A DNA stretch of 64,000 nucleotides from contig NZ_JAMHFY010000001.1 in assembly GCF_023897015.1 (NCBI RefSeq), positions 1 to 64,000 of the forward strand, read 5' to 3'. The translations under genes were made by a program, and so were the position numbers. The DNA is from Desulfosporosinus nitroreducens. Its GTDB lineage: Bacteria > Bacillota > Desulfitobacteriia > Desulfitobacteriales > Desulfitobacteriaceae. Below the pieces are notes generated by a model. It did not search any database. It saw only the letters and a list, made by a program, of their open reading frames with translations, and was not told the origin of the DNA. This document shows, one piece after another, positions 8,473-17,105 of this stretch (position 1 is the first letter of the stretch; each line of letters begins with the position of its first letter).

Positions 8473-8484
8473 GCAAGCGCTTGC
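8473..8484. repeat. GCAAGCGCTTGC palindrome, copy A
   Basis: A perfect 12-bp palindrome sits within a longer conserved stretch (AAATTGGCAAGCGCTTGCGA, continuing TT). It sits between the endolysin stop and the holin start, exactly as copy B does in element 2 (45906-45917). A third copy is at 32300-32311, and a shorter core is at 63856-63867. Confidence 0.8.
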
Positions 8485-8489
8485 GATTA

Positions 8490-9344
8490 TTACGCGCCCG
8501 TTGCACTTACTGCGGCCGAAGTATCTCCCCACGTCTTTCCGGATAGAATCATTTCGTTTGGATGTCCGACGGATCCGCCGCCAACGATGGTCAAATGCTC
8601 TGCCTTGAAAACGTCTGCCGGGGGAGTCTTATCATCAAACCTCAGAAACACCGCGCAGTTCCCAAGCTTAATTGATTCTTTTCGAGCTGGTACCAGGTAA
8701 TCCTCAATGCCATGAGCTAAGACCGCTTCTTTCATCTCATAGACCTCCTTTTTTATAACATTCGCACTGACACTAACTCCGAAATGATCCCCAATCCCCT
8801 GGGCAATCGCCAGAGCTGCCTGGTCCATCTTGTCCAAGATCGTGGATTCCTCAGAATTAATAAAACCGTACTCAATGAGCACGGCCGGCATTTCGGTCCA
8901 CTTTAATACATACCAATTTGCATATTTGATCCCACGGTCCACCATTCCCAGCAGAGCCATTCTAGCCCGGATTGCCTTGGCCATCTTCTCTCCTTCGCCG
9001 CCGGCCGCTAGAGCATAGATCTCGTTCCCGTAAGCTTTGACCGTAGCCGAATTATTGTGGAAGGAATAGAATGCATCACCCCCCAAGGTATTGGCCACTT
9101 TTACCCGATTCCTTAAGTCTAGGTCATCGTTATATGGCGCTGGGGCGCAGAAGTCCTTGTCTGTAGTCCTAGTGAACTTTACTCTGAAGCGGCCAGTTGC
9201 TTCGAGGATCACTGCCGTTTTCTTGGCCAACACTAAGACATTGTCCTTCTCCTTGGTCGTTGGGCCAACTGCTCCCGGATCCGTTCCGCCATGGCCGGGG
9301 TCGAAAATCAGGTCATATATTTTTGACTCGCCCACGTTACTCAC
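8490..9344 (-). CDS. N-acetylmuramoyl-L-alanine amidase (Amidase_3 endolysin)
   Basis: This zinc amidase cleaves the lactyl-peptide bond of peptidoglycan for lysis. The Amidase_3 domain shows the ligand motif FDPGHGGTDPG (His18), a following Glu (about 32), SFHNN (about residue 92) and the catalytic Glu in LIEYGF. The C-terminal 75 residues (AVFLRFDDKT, HLTIVGGGSVG) look like a cell-wall-binding region of the CW_binding_2 type. A GTG at 9344 behind GGAAAGTGAG is preferred, with another GTG at 9335; the open frame itself extends to 9404. It overlaps the XhlA-like gene by none or a few bases. Confidence 0.9.
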   Translation of the reverse strand: MSNVGESKIYDLIFDPGHGGTDPGAVGPTTKEKDNVLVLAKKTAVILEATGRFRVKFTRTTDKDFCAPAPYNDDLDLRNRVKVANTLGGDAFYSFHNNSATVKAYGNEIYALAAGGEGEKMAKAIRARMALLGMVDRGIKYANWYVLKWTEMPAVLIEYGFINSEESTILDKMDQAALAIAQGIGDHFGVSVSANVIKKEVYEMKEAVLAHGIEDYLVPARKESIKLGNCAVFLRFDDKTPPADVFKAEHLTIVGGGSVGHPNEMILSGKTWGDTSAAVSATGA

Positions 9345-9345
9345 C

Positions 9346-9711
9346 TCACTTTCCAAATATACTAGCCAAAAACTCAGGGTTAACGTTCTGCCCAATGGCC
9401 GCAAGCGTTATGATGAGCGCTAGGGTCATGGATCCTTTGATAATCCATTGGCCACCTGGTGAGTTCCAGAACCCGTTGGCCTCCTCGATATCTTCACGGG
9501 CTGTTTCCAGAGTAGCGACTCGCTTTTCCATTGTTTCAAGAGCCTTTGTCGTTGTCTCCAATAATTGAGTGAGTTGGCTAATGATAATTTTTAAATCAGT
9601 TATAGTCTCACTGTGCGCGTTTAATCTGCGCTCTGCAACCTCCAATTGTTTGTCTAAGCCTTTATGGGTTCTTTCACATGATTGTTCCGTCACTGAGTTT
9701 TCCACCGTCAT
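9346..9711 (-). CDS. XhlA-like coiled-coil membrane protein
   Basis: This 121-aa protein has a long coiled coil (about 15-80, LETMEKRVATLETAREDIEE) and one C-terminal membrane helix (about 92-110). That layout matches hemolysin XhlA-type proteins that act with the holin during lysis. It lies directly before the amidase. Similar genes in PBSX are xhlA; the same type occurs in element 2 at 47482. Function is inferred from layout and position. Confidence 0.6.
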   Translation of the reverse strand: MTVENSVTEQSCERTHKGLDKQLEVAERRLNAHSETITDLKIIISQLTQLLETTTKALETMEKRVATLETAREDIEEANGFWNSPGGQWIIKGSMTLALIITLAAIGQNVNPEFLASIFGK

Positions 9712-9772
9712 AGCCTCACCTCACCTTTTTAGGCAATAAAAATAACGCCCTCTTTAGCGTCAATTCCTAACG

Positions 9773-9910
9773 TTATGCTGTATAAGTATCTCCCGTGATC
9801 TCTTGATACTGCTCGGACGTAATCTTACCAAAATTAACATACTTGCCGACCTGTGCCTTAGTAGCCCAACTTTTCTCGTAATACATTTTGATGCGTTCGA
9901 AATCCGTCAT
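9773..9910 (-). CDS. XkdX family small tail protein
   Basis: This 45-aa protein begins MTDFERIKMYYEKSWATKAQ and continues with YVNFGKITSEQY, the XkdX signature. XkdX proteins accompany tail-fibre genes in PBSX-type phages; their exact role is not known. The ATG follows the upstream stop by one base and uses its GGAGGACTG as ribosome site. No other gene fits the space to 9711. Confidence 0.85.
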   Translation of the reverse strand: MTDFERIKMYYEKSWATKAQVGKYVNFGKITSEQYQEITGDTYTA

Positions 9911-9911
9911 C

Positions 9912-10250
9912 TTACAGTCCTCCTTGCAATAATCGTAAGTCGAGGTCAACAATCTGTGAACCTAGCAATTGATTTTCCGACTGAAGTTCAAGAATTTGAA
10001 GATCTTTTTCGACGAGTTGCCGACCAAGAATTTCGGTCTCGGTCGGTTTTGGTGCGGGGTCGGAAGGTCTCTGTGTAGTTTGCTTTGCTGGTACACCATC
10101 AACTATTTTGTATAACAAAGGGTTTTCAAAAATGTCTAAGAACTCTTTATCATCAAGATAAACTCCTCCCGTAGCCGTAATTTCTAGGATTTCCTTATCA
10201 GCGACCGCTATGCTGATTACCCAACCTTCTGTATCCGTGAAAACGTACAT
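9912..10250 (-). CDS. Tail-tip accessory protein with coiled coil
   Basis: This 112-aa protein of unknown fold has an N-terminal half rich in beta-type residues (MYVFTDTEGWVISIAVADKE), then a Pro-rich linker, then a leucine-heptad coiled coil (about 75-110). It lies between the glycine-rich adhesin and XkdX, the place of XkdW-type proteins in related phages. Probable role in the tail tip; no family is recognised with certainty. Confidence 0.6.
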   Translation of the reverse strand: MYVFTDTEGWVISIAVADKEILEITATGGVYLDDKEFLDIFENPLLYKIVDGVPAKQTTQRPSDPAPKPTETEILGRQLVEKDLQILELQSENQLLGSQIVDLDLRLLQGGL

Positions 10251-10295
10251 ATTTTAGGCTTCCCTCCTTTTTTAAAAAAGTGCCACCCGGCATCC

Positions 10296-11087
10296 TTACC
10301 ATGAAAGCTTTACATAGCCAGGGTTTCCGGCGGTCCCGGCCGTACCTGTAACTCCCGTTCCGTTTTGAGCTGCCCCAGCACCACCATTCCCGCCCTTACC
10401 ACTACCGCTTCCTCTTCCAGCACTACCAGCGCCACCAGCTGTAGAGTTGTCAGCAGTCGCCGTGCCGGCTGATCCAGCGAGTCCACTAGCTCCGTCGGGG
10501 AATGCTACCAAGGCCCCTGTAGAAGAACCACCTGCGGGTGCTGCACTGGCACTGGCCGCATTGGCCCCACGATTATAAGTCCCGGCGCCACAGCCTCCAG
10601 TTCCTCCGGGAGATCCCGCGCCGCCGTAAGCTGTTAAACCGGCAGCAGATGAATTACCGCCCGAATTCCCCGGGGTTCCATTGTTGCCATCATATCCGGC
10701 CCCGTTGGTTTTTCCGGGACCTCCGCCCAATCCGCCACTTTTCCCAGCGCCTCCAATGCCTACAACGTAGGGAAGAGATTGTCTAGGAGTGACATTAACC
10801 CACCGTTCAATATATCCTCCTTCAGCACCAGATCCTGCACCACCGCCACCGCCACCAGCCGAACCAGATCCGCCACCACCACCTCCTCCTCCACCTCCAC
10901 CGCCTCCTTGGCCTCCTTTGACTTGCACGAATAATGAGTACACGCCTTCCGGTACAGTAAATGTTCCAGACGTGGTATAGGTTACAGTTCCGTGCGTTGC
11001 ATTGGCGATTCCCTGCTCAATGTTGTTCATTTTCTCGGCAGATATAGGCGTTACATCGTCGATCCAATTTGTTTTTACATAGCTCAT
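10296..11087 (-). CDS. Glycine-rich tail adhesin
   Basis: Residues 1-35 (MSYVKTNWIDDVTPISAEKM) are the common tail-attachment module of Firmicute phage fibres. Then a short beta segment is followed by about 190 residues dominated by Gly, Ala and Ser, including a run of 13 glycines, ending PGYVKLSW. Such domains can fold as polyglycine-II sandwiches that form receptor-binding loops, known from T4-like adhesins; that fold is inferred here. The start at 11087 is chosen for GGAGGTGACACA-ATG, and it overlaps the upstream stop as ATGA. Confidence 0.8.
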   Translation of the reverse strand: MSYVKTNWIDDVTPISAEKMNNIEQGIANATHGTVTYTTSGTFTVPEGVYSLFVQVKGGQGGGGGGGGGGGGGSGSAGGGGGGAGSGAEGGYIERWVNVTPRQSLPYVVGIGGAGKSGGLGGGPGKTNGAGYDGNNGTPGNSGGNSSAAGLTAYGGAGSPGGTGGCGAGTYNRGANAASASAAPAGGSSTGALVAFPDGASGLAGSAGTATADNSTAGGAGSAGRGSGSGKGGNGGAGAAQNGTGVTGTAGTAGNPGYVKLSW

Positions 11088-11419
11088 TGTGTCACCTCCA
11101 CTGTCCAAATCACGGTCAGGCTGTTTGTATTGTCCTTCTTAATAGTCACTGCTTGAGCGACCATTTCCGTCCCAGTTCCTAAGGTTGTCGTTGCGCCATT
11201 GCCATATAAGGACAGACCCGTCAGATTTCCATTCCCTTCCGTGTCGCTTATCCAGAAGGTGAACTGTTTCTTCTGCGGGCTTATCTCATCCACTTCAGTG
11301 GGAATCTTTCTGAAAAGCTCCCCTGCTGCAGTTTTAAGCGATATTACTGTGATTGAGTCCATGGTTGCCGCTATGACAGTACTAAGCGCTAAGGCTTTGG
11401 ATGCCGCTGTCACACTCAC
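11084..11419 (-). CDS. Tail protein, unknown function
   Basis: This beta-rich protein of about 111 aa contains KKQFTFWISDTEGNGNLTGL and alternating hydrophobic residues, with no recognised domain. A GTG start at 11419 overlaps the upstream stop (GTGA) and has a GGGGGTGAT site, which is better than the ATG at 11455. It lies between the tail hub and the adhesin, so it is probably a tail-tip connector or a fibre base. Confidence 0.6.
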   Translation of the reverse strand: MSVTAASKALALSTVIAATMDSITVISLKTAAGELFRKIPTEVDEISPQKKQFTFWISDTEGNGNLTGLSLYGNGATTTLGTGTEMVAQAVTIKKDNTNSLTVIWTVEVTQ

Positions 11420-12828
11420 ATGATCACCCCCGCGCTGCACATGGTTTGGCCACAAATATGGTATTGGTGTAATGACCAGGATAGCCCATCATCGACTAGC
11501 CCCGGAGTTTTGATGCTATCCCCGAAATACACATACTTTTCGACCGGGCCATCATCATCATTAAAGGTCGTCTTTTCGAGCTTAGCCAGGCGATTGTTCA
11601 TATCCTTCAGAATGCTAACTGCATCCCGTTCCCTGCTGGAAAGCTGCAGGGTTCGGTTGACGGTACCCAACCCGGCTAAAGACTCACAGGCAATTTCTCT
11701 AATTTGCATATATTCGTTAATCTTCAAATCGGGGATTTCTATCTTAATAAGTTCACCAGGTCGATAGTATCCCTTCATTGGTTGAATACTTCCTGTGATG
11801 ACGGGATTTGAATATCTGGCCAAGTGTTGCATCCCTTGTTCCTTGGCCAGTATTTTATCATCCGTTTCCACCTTGAGAACGTCCTCGAAGAGTCCATATT
11901 TTGCCCGAGATTCCTGATCCTCCAGGAGTATCTTAATCGGATATTCATATCGGTAAGTGATCGAGCCGGTGCCGCTGGTGCAAAGATCCGGAATAAGCAA
12001 TTTCTCGCTTGCGTTTAGAAGGAAATGCTTCGTTCCTGATTTGTCAATGTTTTGAATTCCAACGGTTTTGATGACGCCACCAATGACAACAGTCACGCTT
12101 TCACCACCAGGAGCTCTAGGGGTATAGAACAGAGATATTGGCGTTTTTCCATTGACTATTATGGTTTGTGTGAATGGATCAGAGGTTGCCTTACCTCCCT
12201 TTACCCAAAGCTTGTTGACCAACTTAGAGGCATCAGGGGTAAAATTCGCGGTACCCTTTTTGAAGTTTCTGTTTGCCTGACTTAATACTAAAGGGTTTAC
12301 CCGCGTTGATCCTTTGAAAAAATTAACGTCCAAGTTATCATCAATGTACCAATCGTAGGCGGCTATTAGGCAAAGTTGCTCCATGGCATCCCAGAGGTAG
12401 TTGTCACCGAAGCGTATGGTTACGGACTTAGGACAAGATTGAATGTTGACCCTCGTCGCCCAGGGAACATACTTCGTGAATAGGTCAATGACAATATCGC
12501 TCACTGCCGTATTCGTATAGCTCTCAGTAACAATAATCTTCTGGGTTCTGGACGTATAGGTGGATCCTTGGAGGCTAACGTTTTTCAGTTTGCCATTCAT
12601 GGTTTTTGGGGGACTTATTACCCATCCTCTGAAGAGATTGTCATCCTGGTTAATTTGTACGTCTGAGCCAACGGGGAAAGCATCGATGAGGGAATTATCA
12701 AAGGCCGGCAATTCCAAACTGAAAGAACCGGCCTTATCTGTGGTGGATAGGGTTGTTTGACATGTGTCAAAGGCTTTAACTCTATGTTGTTGCCCACCTG
12801 GTGGAGTAATTAGAATGTCTGTACTCAT
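11416..12828 (-). CDS. Phage tail hub protein (gpD/Gp37-like)
   Basis: This 470-aa protein is immediately downstream of the tape measure protein. The N-terminal half (VQINQDDNLFRGWVISPPKT, then WDAMEQLCLIAAYDWYIDDN) has the pattern of the hub fold shared by gpD, gp27 and siphovirus Gp37-like proteins. The C-terminal part has LSSRERDAVSILKDMNNRLAK, a short coiled coil. It would form the ring through which DNA leaves the tail. The start overlaps the tape measure stop by one base. A separate Dit gene is not visible, so the protein may serve both roles. Confidence 0.65.
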   Translation of the reverse strand: MSTDILITPPGGQQHRVKAFDTCQTTLSTTDKAGSFSLELPAFDNSLIDAFPVGSDVQINQDDNLFRGWVISPPKTMNGKLKNVSLQGSTYTSRTQKIIVTESYTNTAVSDIVIDLFTKYVPWATRVNIQSCPKSVTIRFGDNYLWDAMEQLCLIAAYDWYIDDNLDVNFFKGSTRVNPLVLSQANRNFKKGTANFTPDASKLVNKLWVKGGKATSDPFTQTIIVNGKTPISLFYTPRAPGGESVTVVIGGVIKTVGIQNIDKSGTKHFLLNASEKLLIPDLCTSGTGSITYRYEYPIKILLEDQESRAKYGLFEDVLKVETDDKILAKEQGMQHLARYSNPVITGSIQPMKGYYRPGELIKIEIPDLKINEYMQIREIACESLAGLGTVNRTLQLSSRERDAVSILKDMNNRLAKLEKTTFNDDDGPVEKYVYFGDSIKTPGLVDDGLSWSLHQYHICGQTMCSAGVIM

Positions 12829-15716
12829 TAGAACGCTCCCCCAGTGCTAAGGCCAAAAGCTCCGCCGATTTCTCGGCTGACCATTTTGGCGAATTCGCTC
12901 ATGCCTCCGGATCCAACAATGGTACCTTGGTTAATGACTTTAATGATCGTGCTTCCTCTTCCACCGCTGGATACCCCCTTTATGGCCGGATTACCCACCA
13001 CATTGTTGGTGTTCGTGGATATTTGTGCTTCCGCAACCAGGTTTCGATTCAGGCGAGACATTGCTGACTGTACGTCCAAGATACTCTTGTCGATGCCTTC
13101 GGCCATCCCAGCTCCGACCATTAACCCCACTTCATCGCGCATGACTCTTGAGGGGGAATGAATACCGAGAGCATCCTTCATGCCATCTATGATCCCTCTT
13201 GCGAAACTTCTAACCTTACCTTCCAGCCAAGAAACCATGCTGTTTACGCCAGACCACAGCCCTTCCACAATGTTCACCCCAATATCAAAGATATCACCGG
13301 GTAATTCGGAGAAAAAGGATACAATACTACTTGTTATCTTAGGGATCTGGATCCCAACAGTCGTTAACATGTTTGAACTCCATGTTACTAAATCCGTAAG
13401 AACCATTGATAACTGCGTTTTAATTTTGCCGGGCAATTGGGAGAAGAATGTTATGATGGTGTTAATAAGTTTGGGAAGTTCGGTCGCAACCCAAGATGCG
13501 GCTGAGCTTCCCCAGTCGGTTAGTTTATCCAAGGCCTCTTTCAATAGTTCAGCAATTTTACCCGGTAGCTCTGCATAAAACATTATAATCCCACGAATGA
13601 ATTTAGGCACTTCGGTCATGACCCAGCTTACAGCATCTACCCCAAATTTAACGATGGATCCTAAGGCAAAGCCTAGGGCATATCCAATTTTCCCCGGTAA
13701 CTCTCCGAGAAACGTCATGAAGTTTCCTACAAATTTAGGGATCTCTGTCGTAACCCAGTTAATAATATTACCGCCGAATTCAGTTATGGAAGTGATTGCC
13801 CCACTTAAGAATTCAGAAACAATGCCCGGTATCTCTCCAAAGAATGTCCCAATGTTGGCCGGAAGTTGTGATACCCAGTCAATAGCCGTTGTGATGGCTT
13901 CCGGGATAGAGACGGTGAAGAAATTGGTCAGCCATTCTCCGACTGCCCCTACTGTGGTCTTAATGGTTTCCCACATCCCAATAACTGCAGTCCTGAACCC
14001 TTCATTGGTATTCCAGAGAACGACTAACCCTGCTACTAAGCCTGCCACTGCCGTAATAATAATGCCAATGGGGTTTGCATCCATGACTAAGTTTAAGGCG
14101 GCTTGTGCTATAGCAACGTTCTGCGTAGCGATTCGCCATACCTTAATGGCATCTACAACCGCCGTTATTGTTGAGACTACATTCCAGGTAGCCATGCCGG
14201 CACCAATTCCCACGGCTAAGGCTGCAATGGTTCCCGCGTTGTCGAGTATCCATGTAAGGGCATCGATAACAGGTGTCATGTCAAACTCTTTGACCTTTTC
14301 AATCATTTCCCCGATCCTTGGCGTGAGTTCGTCTCCAATGGGGCCAGCCAGGTCCGTGATCAGTTGGCGCTTCAAGCCTTCTAAAGCTGCGCCTATATCG
14401 TCATACTTTACAGCGTTGATTTGCGCTAGGGTATTGGCATCAATTTTTGCATAGTCCTCAATGTCCCCCAGAGCCTTGATGGCATCCACTCCCAGATCCT
14501 CAAACATTGTCCCAAACAAAGCAACCCCTGCTTGGTTTTGAGCCAGGGGATTTTTCATATCTCCGAGACTCTTAATCACTTCTTGAAAAGCCTTTTCAGC
14601 ACCTGGGCCTCCTTTGGCAAAGGCTTCAAACATCTCCTCGGCATTTAATCCAAGAGCCTTAAACCCTGCCGCACTTGCGTCGCTTCCGTCCTTAGATCGG
14701 ATCCCAAATTCCTTGATGGCATCCCCTACCTTGTCAATTTGGAAGGCCCCGGAGGCGGCTCCTTGGATCAAGGTGTCTGTGAATTCCTCGGCACTTAACC
14801 CTAGCTGGGCAAAATGCGGGGCATACTCATTCATGACATCAATGAGGTCACCGTTCTTGTTAGCGCCTTGTTGAGCCCCTTGGGCTAAAAGGGTGTAGGC
14901 CTGCTCTGAGGTTATCCCAAAAGCAGCCATTAGGGAGTTAACCGTGTTAATACTTTCGGTAACTTCAAAGCCGAAGGTATCCCGCATGAGCAACGCTTGT
15001 TCCGTTGTCTTTTTTAGTTCGTCGCCGGTTTGCTTCGTCGTTTGAGTCACGACCGCCATACTGTCCGCCACGTCTTTGATGCTCTCGCCAAAATTATCGG
15101 TATAGATCTCAGTGGCTGTTTCTTTCAGCTTACTCATTTCTTCCGTTGTGGCACCGGTCTGGGCCTGTAAGCTGTTCATGGCTTGTTTAGATTCATCGCT
15201 GAAATATGCAGCGCCGGCGAACGCCCCTGCAATCGCCCCGGCTGCAGCCATGGCAGCTCCTTTAATTACATCAAGAGTTTTTCCCAGCTCCTCTTGGGCA
15301 CGCTGCATTTCCTCGCTATCTAAGGCCGATTGGATCGTTGATCGACTATAGTTCTCAATTTCTTCATTCGTTTGGGCCAGCTGTCTCTCTGTGTTTCTAA
15401 GAGCAGCCAGAGTGTTGTTCAGCTGAATTCGATAGCCATCCGTACGCCGATCCGCTTCGCCATACATCTGAGCGCTCTCTTCAACGGCTCTGGTAAGGGC
15501 AGCAACATTCTCTCGTTGTTGAGCAATCTGGCGCTCATAAATTGAACTCCGTGAGGTGAGGGCTTCCATGGAACCAGCATTGTCGCCAAAGGACGCGGTG
15601 TTGGCTCTCATCTCCGAACCTAGGACACGGAGCTCACGAGCAGCCGCCTGCATTTCCCGTTTAAATTGTTGCTCCCCATCCAGGGCCAAGGTTGTTCTGA
15701 TCTCCCGGGTGGTCAT
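12828..15716 (-). CDS. Tail tape measure protein (TP901 type)
   Basis: This 962-aa protein sets tail length. It has an N-terminal coiled coil (about 1-140), a TP901 core with SAEEFTDTLIQGAASGAFQI and many Ala/Gly helices, a hydrophobic segment (about 495-570) and a central run of imperfect repeats of the form F-x-x-x-(I/L)-P-x-x-I with nearby W residues (about 590-800). At roughly 0.15 nm per residue the tail would be near 140 nm. The ATG is next to the stop of the frameshifted chaperone gene. Confidence 0.95.
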   Translation of the reverse strand: MTTREIRTTLALDGEQQFKREMQAAARELRVLGSEMRANTASFGDNAGSMEALTSRSSIYERQIAQQRENVAALTRAVEESAQMYGEADRRTDGYRIQLNNTLAALRNTERQLAQTNEEIENYSRSTIQSALDSEEMQRAQEELGKTLDVIKGAAMAAAGAIAGAFAGAAYFSDESKQAMNSLQAQTGATTEEMSKLKETATEIYTDNFGESIKDVADSMAVVTQTTKQTGDELKKTTEQALLMRDTFGFEVTESINTVNSLMAAFGITSEQAYTLLAQGAQQGANKNGDLIDVMNEYAPHFAQLGLSAEEFTDTLIQGAASGAFQIDKVGDAIKEFGIRSKDGSDASAAGFKALGLNAEEMFEAFAKGGPGAEKAFQEVIKSLGDMKNPLAQNQAGVALFGTMFEDLGVDAIKALGDIEDYAKIDANTLAQINAVKYDDIGAALEGLKRQLITDLAGPIGDELTPRIGEMIEKVKEFDMTPVIDALTWILDNAGTIAALAVGIGAGMATWNVVSTITAVVDAIKVWRIATQNVAIAQAALNLVMDANPIGIIITAVAGLVAGLVVLWNTNEGFRTAVIGMWETIKTTVGAVGEWLTNFFTVSIPEAITTAIDWVSQLPANIGTFFGEIPGIVSEFLSGAITSITEFGGNIINWVTTEIPKFVGNFMTFLGELPGKIGYALGFALGSIVKFGVDAVSWVMTEVPKFIRGIIMFYAELPGKIAELLKEALDKLTDWGSSAASWVATELPKLINTIITFFSQLPGKIKTQLSMVLTDLVTWSSNMLTTVGIQIPKITSSIVSFFSELPGDIFDIGVNIVEGLWSGVNSMVSWLEGKVRSFARGIIDGMKDALGIHSPSRVMRDEVGLMVGAGMAEGIDKSILDVQSAMSRLNRNLVAEAQISTNTNNVVGNPAIKGVSSGGRGSTIIKVINQGTIVGSGGMSEFAKMVSREIGGAFGLSTGGAF

Positions 15717-16288
15717 TTAGTCCTCACCTCGCGTCTTCTTATGGACAATACCGTGCAGATACTCGTCATATTCCTTCGTCCATTTCCAAAAGGCAATGAT
15801 GCGCCCTGGTGTTGTGAGCCAGGCTTGTTTCTCACTCATTCCACAGCGCATGCCTAAAAATATGAGGCGCAAAGGATCTATTCCCTTGCGCCCATTACGT
15901 TTTTTGAGGCCAGAACCTCTTCCAAGACTTCGTCGACCTCTTCTTCGTCTCTTACTTCAGATCCGGAATTCATGCCGTCTCTGACCACACTGAAGATGGT
16001 TTGGCGATGATGAATGAATTCGTGGGGTTTCAAACACAGTTTGATCTGCTCCGGGTTAGGGGCTTTTTCGTCGGTACCATCTTCAAAGTTCTTTAAAGCA
16101 ATTCCCTGGCCGACGAGTAAGGCAATAATCCAAGCGTACTCGTCGATGGCCTTCACATAATCCTTTTCAAGTTCCTTACCCATTTCTTCAACGCCGCCGA
16201 AGCGTTTCACAATCTCTTGTAGGGCGACAACATTAAAGACGGCCGGGAAGGTTCGTTTACCAATCTTGATTTCTTTATCTTCGTACAT
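15717..16288 (-). CDS. Tail assembly chaperone, GT-type -1 frameshift product
   Basis: Ribosomes that slip back one base at A-AAA-AAC (15899-15905) leave the 0 frame and read on through GIDPLRLIFLGMRCGMSEKQ and AWLTTPGRIIAFGKWTKEYD to a TAA at 15717-15719, which abuts the tape measure ATG. This reproduces the G/GT arrangement of lambda-like tails, where the T extension recruits tail tube subunits to the tape measure. The extension has no start of its own. The product would be about 190 aa. Confidence 0.88.
15878..16288 (-). CDS. Tail assembly chaperone, G-type 0-frame product
   Basis: The 136-aa 0-frame protein has an N-terminal domain starting MYEDKEIKIGKRTFPAVFNV and an acidic C-terminus (EVRDEEEVDEVLEEV). 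It lies between the major tail protein and the tape measure, where the tail assembly chaperone always sits. It stops at a TAG 18 bases after the slippery site. Most product is expected to be this short form, with the long form being a minority. Confidence 0.85.
   Translation of the reverse strand: MYEDKEIKIGKRTFPAVFNVVALQEIVKRFGGVEEMGKELEKDYVKAIDEYAWIIALLVGQGIALKNFEDGTDEKAPNPEQIKLCLKPHEFIHHRQTIFSVVRDGMNSGSEVRDEEEVDEVLEEVLASKNVMGARE
15899..15905 (-). promoter_or_regulatory. Slippery heptamer A-AAA-AAC for -1 frameshifting
   Basis: On the minus strand the 0-frame codons are TCA AAA AAC, giving the canonical X-XXY-YYZ heptamer. Re-pairing as AAA AAA continues CGT AAT GGG into the T frame. No strong hairpin is obvious directly downstream. 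Confidence 0.85.
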
Positions 16289-16314
16289 AGGGACACTCCT
16301 TTAATGGCTTTAAA

Positions 16315-17100
16315 TTACGTGCGCGGAACCAGGGTGAGCACGGCTGCCTCCAGCAGGCTTTCCGCGGCATCAACTCTTGCCTGGGACGGACTGGGCATGG
16401 CCGCAACTCCGACGGCTTCAGCTAGGGCATTTGCTGCATCAACCCAGGATGCCGAGGTATAAGTTTCAGGATTCCTGGCCTGAGCTGAAGCAATGGCGGC
16501 ATTGAGATTCGTTTTGTTTGCCGGTTCGCCGATGTTGGCCAGTTCATTCAGCCAGGCTAGGGCATCGGTTTCTGTTGTAAAAGTTGCCATGTCTCTCCAT
16601 GAATTAGCCGTATCTTGAGCGGTCATGATGGTTCCCTCCACTTCCGGCGTCTGCCATTCGATGGATCCGTCAGGTTTGGTGCTGGCATCCTCAGAAGGGA
16701 TCCCCCATTTTGTTTTGTAATACCAATAAGCGCGATAGGAACGCACTCCGTTTTTCTTTCTTACGCGGTAGTAACCAAAGCCGCCCTCCGGAGCCTCGTA
16801 GCTGGCTGCCGATCGGATCGTTGGGACTCCGTTTAAGGTTGCGTCTCGATTCCCAAGCCAGGCCTTTAAGGCCTCGTCGGACAGGTCGTCAACCCCAGTG
16901 GTAATGGTTCCGGACGTAAAACTGTTATCCACTTCGACCAACATGTCATCGGCGGCTAATTTACTGTCCGATAACTCTATGGCAACATTGGCCGCAATGG
17001 CGTGGCCAACAACCAGACCCGCTCCATAGGTGGGTAAACTGTTGGCCGATTCTGTAGCGATGGGTGCAAAGACGGGATGTTTTAACCCGATATAAGCCAT
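16315..17100 (-). CDS. Major tail protein with C-terminal FIVAR-like domain
   Basis: This 261-aa protein forms the tail tube. The N-terminal 180 residues (MAYIGLKHPVFAPIATESAN) follow the phi13/TP901 major tail protein pattern. The last 65 residues (NLNAAIASAQARNPETYTSA, then AESLLEAAVLTLVPR) look like a FIVAR three-helix module, typical of surface-exposed sugar-interacting extensions. It would decorate the outside of the tail. It follows the HK97 gp10 gene and precedes the chaperone. Confidence 0.85.
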   Translation of the reverse strand: MAYIGLKHPVFAPIATESANSLPTYGAGLVVGHAIAANVAIELSDSKLAADDMLVEVDNSFTSGTITTGVDDLSDEALKAWLGNRDATLNGVPTIRSAASYEAPEGGFGYYRVRKKNGVRSYRAYWYYKTKWGIPSEDASTKPDGSIEWQTPEVEGTIMTAQDTANSWRDMATFTTETDALAWLNELANIGEPANKTNLNAAIASAQARNPETYTSASWVDAANALAEAVGVAAMPSPSQARVDAAESLLEAAVLTLVPRT

Positions 17101-17105
17101 TTATT

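Noticed and set aside
9735..9770. Terminator between XkdX and the XhlA-like gene
   Set aside because: The arms (GACGC / GGCGTT) are too short and mismatched compared with the clear hairpin at 50815.
10789..10980. Poly-proline plus-strand frame
   Set aside because: It is the mirror of the polyglycine codons of the tail adhesin.
13597..14454. 285-codon plus-strand open frame inside the tape measure gene
   Set aside because: It is antisense to a well-supported tape measure protein; the frame is open because of the Ala/Ile-rich composition, has no ribosome site and a low-complexity Thr/Pro-rich product.
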